Origin: Erythrobasidium yunnanense
Taxonomy: Eukaryota; Basidiomycota; Cystobasidiomycetes; Erythrobasidiales; Erythrobasidiaceae
DNA: 64,000 nucleotides
NCBI GenBank assembly: GCA_001600175.1
Contig: BCJC01000005.1
Span: forward strand, 1,468,471 to 1,532,470
Direction: 5' to 3'
Below, in pieces: positions 46,183 through 57,115 of this stretch; position 1 is the stretch's first letter, and every line of letters begins with the position of its first letter. Made by a program: the position numbers and the translations under genes. A model generated the notes under the pieces. That model was not told where the DNA came from. It saw nothing but the letters and a program-made list of their open reading frames with translations, and did no database searches.

Positions 46183-47044
46183 ATGCATTCTCGCAGGTTG
46201 CTACACACCGTTTCTCGTATACAGCAACAAAGCAGTCGTCTAGAATGGGACGGCTCGCACTGGATTCGCCGAAAGAAGCCGGTCTCGAGATCTGTCCCTC
46301 CACTGCCAAATGACTTAGAACATGTCGTCCAGAAAGCACAAGAAGTCGTGAAGGAAGACATCAAGAAAGTAGAAGCTGCGATGGACGAGAAGCAGCCTGA
46401 AAGACAGTCTCGATACGTCAGAGGGCAAAGAAGCGAGACGCTCAAGGTGTTTACGAAGTCGAGCGTGGAGTGCAAGAAGCTTACTGTCTTGCATCTAGAT
46501 ACGTGCAGCTGGCGAGCTTGACGGTGTCATCATTCCTGAAAGACCGCTGGCGCCTGAATCGACAGACTGCTGCATGTCTGGCTGTCCGAGATGCGTATAC
46601 GACATCTATACAGGTTCGCAGCATCCTGTTCACTTGTAGCAACCTTGCTGAAGCTGTTTCTATAGAGGATTTGCAACTCTTCCACGAAGCCTTGTTCAAG
46701 ACGCGTAGCGATTTGCGCATGAAAGGCATCCCTGAAGAAAGATGGCCAGAAGGCATTAGACCACCTCCCTCGCAAAGAGCAGCCGATAAAGCAGCGAGCG
46801 CCGACTCAGCCTACGAAAGAGCCACGGAAGAAGTGACTCAGGAAATCAAGGGTCTCGACATCAGCTTGCGAACGTAAGCCAATGCCACTCAGAGAGAAAT
46901 ATCATGCTGAAATTGCAGTACAGCTTCCTCCAATTCGAACGCGAACTACGCCGGCGAAGAAGGGCGAAACAAGCACAACAGACTGCTCTAGAGCATGTTT
47001 CACAGATCTCTAGCAGGGGTACAAATGCAACTGCTCCTCCATGA
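46183..47044 (+). CDS. Small basic protein with possible mitochondrial presequence, unrecognised
   Basis: No family recognised. The start MHSRRLLHTVSRIQQQSSRL is Arg/Ser-rich without acidic residues, like a mitochondrial targeting peptide. Two open frames must be joined by an intron; the best fit is 46369-46421 (53 bases, GT-AG), giving EDIKKRAKKRDAQGVYEVER. A second intron 46874-46923 joins to FLQFERELRRRRRAKQAQQT. The centre is helical: EAYCLASRYVQLASLTVSSF, ACLAVRDAYTTSIQVRSILF, then LQLFHEALFKTRSDLRMKGI. It ends in RGTNATAPP. About 250 residues. The donor of the first intron is weak and an alternative at about 46348 is possible. Its stop codon is only four bases from the LYS2 stop codon on the other strand. 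Confidence 0.55.
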
Positions 47045-47048
47045 TGCT

Positions 47049-50000
47049 TCAATGCCCTGCTGTTCTTCCAATAGCTCTCACAGCCGATGTGCTGTAAATC
47101 TCCGGCAGCGACAGAGCGCCCTTCTCGGTTGGCTCCGACAAGAAGTCTGCCTTGACCAGCCAAGCTAGGTACTTGCCAACAAGAGCAGTATCTACTGACG
47201 TCCGCGGCTTCTCGCCAGCAGCAGTCAGCAGAGCTTGCGTATTCGTATCGTCGAGCTCTGGAGACTTTGTGCTAGTCGGCAGGTCGTCGAGTACGTAATG
47301 CAGGAGAGGGAAGAGAGCATTATCGCCAACTTCCATAACGTGCTGTTCGAGCTTCGTCCGCCAAATAAGATATTCGACCTGCTGGACTTTATAGCCGTAC
47401 TTCGGCAGAGCAGAAAGGAACTCATTGAAGCGGACGTTGGGTCTAGCTGTGACTTGGAAGACCTTGAGAGAAGGATCATCCGCTCGTAGGAGAGATAAGC
47501 TGGATATCCGCGCTACGTGATCGACGGGACTGAGGTTGACGGTGTTGTGGATATCTGGGACTAGACCGAGTTGTATGCAACCTTTCACGAGGCGCCACAC
47601 GAAATCATCGGTGTTCGTGACTGCTGACGTGGAATCTCCAAGAACGTAGGAAGGCCGGACTATACTGACTCGAAGGCCGCGTCGACTCGCTTCCATCAAG
47701 ACTCGTTCCGCTACCCATTTAGACTGGCCATACCCGCTTCCAAGCCCAACGAGTGAGCCATCGAGCGAGTTTGATTCAGGTACGCCTTTTCCGCCTTTTG
47801 CTATTTCTGCATCTGAGAGATCGATATAGAAGTTGGGTACTTCGAAGACTGCCGTAGTAGAAATGAAGGAGATAGGCTTTGGCTTATCTTGCTGCGAAAG
47901 AGTGAGGATGTTGAGTGTAGCTAGCACGTTTGCGGCTCGTAGCTTGCTGTATGGGTACACCCAATGCACGAGTGCTCCGTTATGCAAGATAGCATCTGCT
48001 TCTTGAGCAACCATGTTCCAGTCTTCTTCGGACATGCCTAACCGATTTGATTCCAAATCACCCAGAACGACGGAAATCTTGCCTTGCTTGATCCAGTCAT
48101 CATCCCAGATCCCTCGTGCTTCACAGCCATCCTTCAAGCGAAACAGCGCTTTATCGATGTTCTGAGCGCGAACATGGCAGATGACTTTCTTGACGCTGTT
48201 TGGCCGGCTCAAAAGATCTCGTAGGATGAAAGCGCCCAAGAAGCCAGTTGCACCGGTAAGGAAGACAGTCGCTGCTGCTTTCAGGACAGGAGGCGCCTGG
48301 AATGACGTTGGCAGGGCAGCGATGAGCCTTTCGGCATCGCGCGCATACTCGTTGGCCTGGGGGTCTGGTGTAGTCGTGCTTTCGCTTGCTTCTGAGCCAG
48401 ACGAGGGAGGAGCGAGTTTGCCATTCACGACAGGCGTATTTCCATTCTTTTCACCTCCGTTGGCGAGTCCGAAGTCCGTTCCTCGTAATTCATCGATAGC
48501 TCTTGCTAGTCCTTTGATAGTTGGCTGGGAGAACACCAGTCCCAACGGCGCAGACGTTACCAGAGCTTTTCGAATCTCGAAGATAAGCCTCGTAGCAAGT
48601 ATCGAGTGTCCTCCTAGATCGAAGAAGCTTTCATCAAGCGGGATAGAAGGAGGAGCGGAAGGAAGAAGCCGTTTCCAAACATCGTGTATGGTCGACTCTG
48701 TAGGCGTCATTTTGATATCGCTGCCGTTGGCGGTCTTGCTGGAAGCGGCGGAAGCTGCTGCGAGGGCAGTATCGGGGAAAGGAAGAGCTGGTTTGTCGAT
48801 CTTGCCGTTAGGGTTCAGAGGCATGCGCTTCAGTGGAACGAAGACTGAAAGAGAAATGCAGGGATTAGTTTGAAGCGGGCAAGAAAGACAGAATAGCAAC
48901 TCACGAGTCGGCACGGAATAGCTTGGAAGCTTCGTCTTCAGGTAGTCTCGAATATCCTTTACTACTTTCCTATACCTTCTCATGCCCTTGACAACTTCTT
49001 CATCTTTTCCACCCGTCCCTGAAGTCTGCTGATCATCTTCGCTTACTAGCCCGTCCAATTTACTTCCCTCAAGCGGGACGAAGTATGACAACAATACCTT
49101 CTCTTCGTCCTTATCTCTCCTGACCAGCGTAACGTTCTCCCTCACTAGCGGATGTCTCGACAGATGCGTATCGATTTCTCCCAGCTCAATTCTGAATCCA
49201 CGGATCTTGATCTGGTCATCTGCTCTTCCTGTACATTCCACGATACCATCCGGACCATATCTTCCCAGATCGCCCGTTCTGTACATCCTATCCCGTACGC
49301 CTTTCCAGTGCTTAGCTTCAGGCCCATTCTTCTCATTGATCTCATCCTTGAAGTTCATGTCCGAAGTGAACCAGTTCGTGAGGAATTTCTCAGAAGTAGC
49401 TTCTGGTAGTTCTAGGTATCCCTCTGCTAATCCTCCTGAACGGACATAGATCTCGCCCATTTCCCCTACACCGCAAATCGCGTTTCTATCGTTTCTATTC
49501 ACGACTAGGAGTTGGACATTGATCATTCCCGTGCCTGCAGGCATGATGTCTTTCCTTGTCTTCAAGAACGTAGGATCGTCATTTATTGCTGGAATAGGGA
49601 AATACGAAACTGCTCTTTGTGTCTCTGTAGTGCCGAACATATTGATGATCCGTACATTGCCAGCGAGCGACTGTAGGCGAGAACAATCGCGTTTTGTAAG
49701 AATGTCGCCGACGAAGAAGGCGTTTCGCAAGGTAGGAATGGGTCGTGTTGCGTTGGCGGACAGAAGCTGGCCCATGGCCGGTGTCAAGTGCGTGACGGTG
49801 CATTCGTGTTCAGACATCCATTCGGCGAGTCGGCCGGGTGTGGCTATATCGTCTGCTGTAGGAATGTGCAGCTGAGCGCCCAAGAAGAGAGGCGTGAAGA
49901 CTGTCTCAAGCGTATCAGCGTTGTCGCGCTCAGCCGAATCGAGACATTACGCACTATCTCGCTGAATAGGATCATGTGCTATGCCACTAAGCATAGTAAA

Positions 50001-51614
50001 ATGCTCTTTCTCGCTCATGCCAAACCTCTCCGCCATCCAGGGAAAGAAATGCGTCAATGAGAAATGTCTTCCTCTCACACCTTTGGGTATACCCGTCGAG
50101 CCAGACGTGAATGATAGTGTTCCTACACTATCGGGTCCCAAGACAATGCCTGTGGGCGTATCTGCTTTCGATGCATAGGGTTGCAGAATGTCGGGTGGTT
50201 CGGAAGACGAAGGGGAGCCGAGTAGCGTCCCGTCATCGAGCATCTGCAAGGCGGGAATTTCGACTTTGATGCTCAGTTCGGCTTTGACGAATTGCCGGAC
50301 GGGTGGAAGGAGAGAGCCTGCTCGAGCTAAGATTACAAGTGCGCGAGGTTTGGCGACTCGTAGGTAGATTTGCTGTCTTGCAGGTGGGTAAGCGGGGTCT
50401 AAGTTACATATTAGCGTATACGCAAGGCTGAAGAAAGTGACGAGCTTACCTATCACGCTGAATGTCGCGCCCGCCTTCAGGATACCCATCACAGCGACTA
50501 CTAGGTCCACGTTTCTCGTCGAATAAACAGTGACTACATCTTCCCTCTCCACTCCATTCTCCAACAGTGCATGCGCTAGTATATTGCTGGCTCTATCCAT
50601 CTGTTTATAGCTGAATATCCTGCTCTTCGCACTATCTCCGTCCACAGACTCGACTATACATGTCCTATCAGGGAACTTGTTTGCGTTTGCAGAAAAGATG
50701 TCGGTGATTGCACCTCTGAAGCCATTCCATTCTAGATCCGCCCGGGGATCGGGTAGGATGGTCTTTTGGGAGGAGGTGATTAGATTGATAGTGCCGATTT
50801 GCGAGAGGGGCTTGGACACTGCTGTTGAGAGGACGAGGGAGATTTGATCTAATAGATGCGAGATACGAGCTTGGGAGAACAAGAGGGAGTTGTAGTGGAT
50901 TCGCAGGGATATGCTAGGTACGAGGGAAGATCTTGAGGAAGATAGTAAAGAGGGTGTAGTGGGTGTTGTAGCTGCTGGAGAGGCATCGGAAGAGCCATCC
51001 CCAACCTTGATGAAGAGGGTAATATCGCTCGTCGAGCTAGTCTGGTCCATGAAGTTCCTCTCCGCTCTATCTTTATCCGACTCATCAAAGACCCTCACTC
51101 TGAATAGCGGTCCAGTGCCTTCTTCCCTACCCAGCTTCTCTAGCAAGCTAGAATATGGAACCGTATCGTTTTCCGCCTCGTTCTCTAGGAACTGTATACG
51201 TCTGACGAGTTCCCAGAATGAATCTCCAGGGTCTGCTTTAATGCGAAGCAGTAGTGGGTCCCCTATACTTTTTGCTTGGATGCTCGAAGTCGCGATGAGC
51301 AAGTCTGTGTCGCCTGTATATCGATGCAGGAGAACTACGAATGCAGATAGGAGGAGATGGAAGGGCGTAGCGGGAGGTTGTGATAATGGACTCCCATCTG
51401 GTGCATTATCGTTCTCGTCGGAGTCATCGTACAAGGCCAATCTCGCCAAACCCAGGGATAGACGCTCGTTCAAGACGGTCGACTGAGTCGCTTCTACGAG
51501 CTTAGATGATTCGGTAGGCCGCGGGTAATCTGTAGGAAGCTGCAAACTGGGTAACCCTTGAAGCCTGCTTTTCCACCGTTCCAGCCGGGCGGGCAAAGAG
51601 AAGTCTTGAGGCAT
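47049..51614 (-). CDS. LYS2: Alpha-aminoadipate reductase (L-aminoadipate-semialdehyde dehydrogenase)
   Basis: Large NRPS-like enzyme of fungal lysine synthesis that activates and reduces alpha-aminoadipate; cytosolic and needing a phosphopantetheinyl group. Domain order: N-terminal condensation-like part (starts MPQDFSLPARLERWKSRLQG), adenylation domain with SFTSGSTGIPKGVRGRHFSL, INMFGTTETQRAVSYFPIP, MYRTGDLGRYGPDG and GFRIELGEIDTHL, carrier domain with the Ser in FFDLGGHSILATRL, then a short-chain reductase domain with VFLTGATGFLGAFILRDLL and YGQSKWVAERVL. Introns at about 50459-50400, 49960-49884 and 48904-48840. About 1,440 residues, full family length. The start is the ATG at 51612-51614. 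It is divergent from UMP1 with 234 bases between start codons. Confidence 0.96.
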
Positions 51615-51848
51615 TCTAAGACGTTGTTCTAGAGTGATAAAGCCAGTCTTGAATGATGCGAAACGTGTCGAAAGTGTTGCAAGGTTGTTTGACTTAGGGT
51701 CAATCTCCTGCTTGAGCTGAAGGCAACCCGGTCAAGCTCGTCAAATCAGATTCAACATGGTCAGCGAAAGAACCGGAATAGAGTATACTACAAGAATACT
51801 GATGCGTATAGTCTCCAGTCCCAGCCCTCACTCGCGCTCGTCCCGTCG
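51615..51848. promoter_or_regulatory. Shared divergent promoter of LYS2 and UMP1
   Basis: 234 bases between the two start codons. No clear TGACTC-type general amino acid control site was seen. The compact spacing implies shared or overlapping promoters. Confidence 0.5.
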
Positions 51849-52310
51849 ATGTCTGGCTCGACCTCCATCTCGCACGCTTCGACGTCGACGCTGAACAGCC
51901 AGGGACTACACGATACTCTGACTTATGGCCCACGTTCCATCGCCGATGAAGTAGCACCTCGACATCCCTTGGAGCAGCGATTGAGCCAGGTGCGTTGGCC
52001 GTACCTCCAAGCTTGCGTCAGTTTGTGGGTACTGAATGTGGTGTATTTGCAGTGGAAGGAGACGCAGGATACACTCAAGTTCACAATGCAGAGACAGCTG
52101 TACGGCGTACATATGCCTGTCCGTCAGTTGATGGAGCGCAGCCTCGTTGGCCATTCACCCCATATGCCAGCAAGAGGAACGATGAACAACCTCCATCTCG
52201 ATATACTGACTGGAAATGATGAGCTATTAGAGACGAAGGATCTGTTTGTAGGAGGTGCGCTGGCTTCTCTTGTCCCAGCGATCCTTCAGGCTGATTACGC
52301 GTATATGTAG
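51849..52310 (+). CDS. UMP1: Proteasome maturation factor Ump1/POMP
   Basis: Short-lived chaperone that guides 20S proteasome assembly and is degraded on completion. Single exon, 153 residues, unusual here where most genes are split. Family features: GLHDTLTYGPRSIADE near residue 19, RHPLEQRL, a central helix (LQWKETQDTLKFTMQRQLYG), and the conserved LYGVHMPVRQLMERSLVGH. The C-terminal part reads LHLDILTGNDELLETKDLFV and ends QADYAYM. The start is the first ATG of the frame, giving a Ser-rich head before GLHDTL. Confidence 0.9.
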   Translation: MSGSTSISHASTSTLNSQGLHDTLTYGPRSIADEVAPRHPLEQRLSQVRWPYLQACVSLWVLNVVYLQWKETQDTLKFTMQRQLYGVHMPVRQLMERSLVGHSPHMPARGTMNNLHLDILTGNDELLETKDLFVGGALASLVPAILQADYAYM

Positions 52311-52859
52311 ACCTGCCTAACCTGCCTATGGATATGCACAGGGACATGGAGAAGAAGCTCAAGATGTAGAATAGCACAATTAGATTTCGAATGACATAAC
52401 GATTACTCGATGACCTATCTTGTGCGCAAAAAGCCACTACGAAGGGTAATGCTGCGGGACTGACAGATTCGTAGACTGTAGCGAAAGATAGAATGCGTGC
52501 AGTACAGTATCCTCCAAGACTGCGATCCTGTCTCTTGCTCCTTTCGACAGTCAACATGTGCTCTTCTGTAAGACCGAGCTCGGTCTTCGTTGGATCTTGA
52601 TCAGATCATCTTGCCGTTTTCGAGCCGTTCTCGTTCTCGTTTGCGTGGGCTGAGACAGGGAAAGTGCCAAAACAGCTTTGGCCTAACTTTCTGCTGGGCA
52701 AGCAAGCTATCGACCTATCAACTCGGCAACCAGATCAGATCTCTTACAGGCATCCACCCGCAGTTGGACCCAGAAAGGACTGGACCGTATCAAAGGAGGA
52801 AACTGTCTGCTCGGGGACAGCATCTGTCTGTCATCCTGTCATTGTAATCATCTATCACC
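52311..52859. other. Intergenic region upstream of the Zn2Cys6 gene
   Basis: About 550 bases between UMP1 and the Zn2Cys6 regulator, both plus strand. No gene recognised; open frames here lack family resemblance. Presumed UMP1 3' UTR and regulator promoter. Confidence 0.35.
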
Positions 52860-55800
52860 ATGCACGCTATCCCAGCAGCCAGATCCCGCCAGACTTCCGC
52901 CGACTCTGCTTATGCCAACAACCGACCCTCATCCTCCTCGTCCTCCTCAGCCGCGCCAGCGCCCGTCACCATTGTGCCAACTACCAAAAATACTGCCAAA
53001 GCAGCTACAGCGCTATCCCGAGGCTTGGCGTGCAGAACATGCAGGACCCGTAAAGTACGGTGCGACGCCGTGAAGCCTGGGTGTGGAGCATGTCGCAAGA
53101 CCGCTACTGTGCAGGGAAGAAACCCAGATGAGGTAGTGTGTGAATACGATACGGAAGATGGCACGTCGCATACGGGAAATGGTGCAAGTAACGCTGCGAA
53201 TGCTGGATCGAATGCGAGGAAGAGGAAAGCACCGGGAAGAGTCAATGAGAGTATTAGTATGATGAATGGACACGATGCGAACAAGAAACAAGCATCCGGA
53301 ACAATGACAAACAAGAAAGTCGCTGATCTGGAAAGGACGATCGGTAAGCATACTTTCTCGCTTCGTTCGTTCTTGAGCATGAACTGATATTCGTATATGA
53401 CAGCTGATCTAGAGAACAAGCTGCATAAAGGCACACTATTGCCTGGAATGGCTGCTCTTCCAGGACTCAAGAACGGCGACGACTGGAATACCTACAAGCT
53501 CTCCGTACCAGCTTTGAATCCCTTATTCCCACCAACAGCACCACCCTTCGCCGGCTCCTTACCTCGACAAAGCGACGGTACATCATCCCTGGCCCCATCC
53601 CAGACCCTGGCCCATCCCTATTTCAGCACACCAAATGGCGATTATCCGGCAGCAGCGCTAGACACACGCTCACTCAACATGAGCGAAGCCACTGCTGGCC
53701 CCTCTTCCTCCTCTCATCGCCTACCCACAATGACGGCCGGCAATATTTTTGGAACAAGCCCGATGCCAGATTATTATGGGATGCACAACTTGGGTGACTG
53801 GCCGGGAGGTCACACTGCTCTCCTTGCTGCTTCTGCTTCCAATAACTCGACGTCTGTTGGGCCGAGTAATGTTGGAAATGCGAATAGAGGTGCTGGAATA
53901 GGTGCCTTGTCGGCTCTCCAGCAGAGGCAGGAAAGAGAACAGGCTATGGCTGCTGCTGCAGGGATATCTAACGCCGATGGTCACAAAGGTAAGCTTCTTC
54001 TCTTTGACGTCTCAAATTTCGTAATACATCTGATCTTCTCTTTCTGTTCTAGCAGGACAGCGCACCGAGAGTCCTCTCCTATACCCGCAAGACGATAGTA
54101 ACGCCAGGCCGGGATCACGAGGGCTCGAAGTACACAATGCCGATCGACCACCCTCGAGGTCATTCTCCAGCAATCGATCTGGAGAAGTAGCCGAGGCCGA
54201 GCAGGGGAAGGGTGGTGTGGATCTGGCCGCCGGTGCATCACAAGGACAAGGACAGCTACAGCAGCATCAGTATCAGTATCAGCAGAATGGGAGACTGTTC
54301 ATACCACCTCCAAATCAGAATCAGCTGCATGAGATGGATCAGCAGAATCCGAATGATGCAAGACGGAACTCTAGACCATCAAGCTCTGGACAGTCTCTCC
54401 CACAAGCAGGGGCACAAGCACATGCTGCACCGTTATCCTTCTTCCCCCAACAATCGCACGCACCACCACCACCCCAAACCCAACCCAACCAATTCTCCTG
54501 GTCCCCAACAGCGCTGAACAAGCCTCTCGACGACCCTACTTCCGCATCTTCAACCTTCGCTTCCAACGCATTATATTGGCAATCCTGGCCCGCCTCCCTC
54601 CCTTCACCGAAAATCATCTACAACCTCTGCGACATCTTCTTCACTAAGAAATTCCTGGGCGCAGACTTGGTCAATAGGAATAGATTCTTTAAGAACCTAG
54701 CGCTTCCGCCCAATCATAGAGAATTCCCGCATACGGCTCTCATACATGCGATTTGTGCGGTCGCTACGAAGCTAGTGACGAATGAAGAGAGTGAGTGGAT
54801 GGATTCGCTTATACAGCTTCAGTGACCTAAGCGAAACATGCTGATTCATGTCTGGGAAACAGTGATTGGCCTAGCTTCGGAAACATACTGGAAATCGGAA
54901 GCTTGTCCTACAGACTACCATGCAGCTGTCAGTTCAGCCTTTCATACCTCGCCATGTCTACTGCCATTCTAACATACATCCTTCCCGCTCTTCAGCAAGC
55001 GAAAGCAAACATCGACAACGCCATCATCCGCGGCGAGAAGCTCTTCAGCGTCGCACAAGCCGTCATTCTGATCTGTTTCTACTCGTATACCTCTGCCCGC
55101 TTCGTCGAAGTCTGGCTGTATTGCGGCCTAGCTACACGTATATCCTCTCCTTTAGGCTTGAACCACTTGGAAAGTCTCTTGGACGATCTACCGAACAAGA
55201 TGTTTGGGTTTGGGAACTCACATGGAGGTGGGACGCTTAGAGGGCAGCCCATGGCAAATCCGGACATGGATGAGGAGAGCGGCCTGGGAGAAGATATCCT
55301 GTCACCCAACAGAGATAGAGGAATGGGTTACGCTCCAGAGACAGAAGAGGAAAAGCAGGAACAGTGCGCTTCCGTACATCCTTTACAGTATACTTTTGGC
55401 TGATTACGAAGTCCTGTCCGAATCGCAGAGCGCATACTTTCTGGATGGCCTTCACTTGCGATAGACTAGCCGCTGCTTGCACAGGTGCGATAGAAATCCG
55501 AAAGCACAAATCAGAACGAGCTGACTCTTGTGCACGATGGTACAGGCTGGGCGTCCTCGCTAGCAGAAGACGAGATCTCCACACTCCTACCGAAACCTAC
55601 CGTAACGCCCGGTCCGATACAACCCATCACTCCCGAAGAGATTGATCAACTTTCCATATCATCACCTACTTTCTTCACCTCAAACTCTTTGCCTCTCGTG
55701 GGCGCTGCCAATCTACACTATAAAAGCGTAGTCCTGCTAGGGAGGGTATGTTCGTTTTTGAGAAGCGCACCTTGGCCTGTCGGAGCAGATATCATCAAAG

Positions 55801-56893
55801 GTGCAAGACAGCATCAAAAAGGCGAAGCGTTTACAAAAGCCACGAATCGTATTCTGTCAACGTAAGTATCCCTTTTCAAGCTCAAAGCGTGAAAAGCTGA
55901 CGATGAGTACCGTACAGACCTGAATTCAAGAAGATCGACGCACTCATCGTAGCTTTCCGGCTGAGTTTCCCCAAAGAATACAAAAACGTCCTACGAAAAG
56001 ACCATAACGGATCTGTCGAGACCAATCTCATCTCAGCACACGTCATCCCACACGCTAGCACGATCTTGCTACACGAAGCGTTCTGCAAGTCGGAGGACGA
56101 TATCTCAATGCAGAGGTGCTTGACGTCAGCCAGAGCTATCTTGAGCATCATCTACTTGTTATGGGGATCAAGCTACGATATATCGCTGCTACAACCGTTC
56201 ATAACATTCTGCTGGGCGGTTGCTGGTCGTAAGCTCCCTCCATCAAGCGGGCTAGCTTGCATTCGTCTGACAGGGCTGTTACCAGGTACTCTTGTGCGTG
56301 AACTAGCCTTCAAGCAAGAGAAGGAAGACGAGCTGGGCGTCGCGACCCTGACCCAGGAGGTATGTACGCCTCCAAAAAGTGAGAAGGCAGCTGACCCATT
56401 GCTGTCCTAGATCAATGTCATTCTAGCTGCAATGACTGCTTTTGCTGACAAGTCTCCCCTCGGTGTCGTTGTCGCTAACTCTCTTCGACAACTTTTGCAA
56501 GATCCTCAATCCTGTCATCCACGACGAAATGGCGGCGTCACATTCGCTGATTCCTGCTCGTCTGCCAAGATAACGACATTCGGCAAGCACAAGGATTCAG
56601 CCGATTCCAGTAACAACACCAGCGCAAGCATGAGCACTACCTCAGGTCCTGAAAGCACGACCGGAACGACCCCTAGCGATGCATTGCAGCTCGACGATCT
56701 TTCGATAGCAAACACGGGAATGAACGCAACTCTAAGCACACCTGATGGCATTGCTTCTGGGTTCTCTGGTCTTTTGTGGGAGCTTGAACAACCCGGTGTA
56801 GAACTTGGCCAGAACGCCAACTACAGAAAGATGGAGGTCGACCTTCGAAGTGTACTGGGACCATCTTACGATGATCTTCTTTCGATGCCGTAA
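52860..56893 (+). CDS. Zn2Cys6 fungal-specific transcription factor
   Basis: Nuclear DNA-binding regulator, target unknown. After a Ser/Ala-rich head, the binuclear zinc cluster reads CRTCRTRKVRCDAVKPGCGA with C-x2-C-x6-C-x6-C-x2-C, and the sixth Cys lies well downstream (RKTATVQGRNPDEVVC); the last spacing of 15 residues exceeds the usual 5-9. A Lys-rich segment and a short coiled coil (TNKKVADLERTI plus ADLENKL after an intron at 53345-53402) follow. A long disordered region extends to about 54590, with Gln and His/Pro tracts. The fungal-specific middle domain begins about 54594 (KIIYNLCDIFFTKKFLGADL) and continues through several exons with FRLSFPKEYKN and ARAILSIIYLLWGSSYDI. It ends at 56893 in DDLLSMP. 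About 1,070 residues. Introns for example near 53993-54054, 54823-54862 and 55862-55918. Confidence 0.88.
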
Positions 56894-57115
56894 AAAAGCT
56901 ACTGGCCGCTCGCTCGCTCGCTATCCTAGACTGGTTGTATAGTGTCAGTGGTCGTCGGTCCAACTGCCAACAGTAATAAAACTAAACTGCTAGAAGTCCC
57001 TCTTGTTGTTGATCGCTATTTCAGTGCATTAATTCACTCGTAAGTAATCATACTGCAATGCTATCGTACAACTCGGCCTGCGAATTTAGCCACAACAACG
57101 TCCGTATCTAGACTA

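Noticed and set aside
49947-51614. Possible separate NRPS gene for a secondary metabolite
   Set aside because: Adenylation, single carrier and reductase domains in this order, plus family-specific motifs across the whole length, identify LYS2; no further modules or tailoring genes lie nearby.
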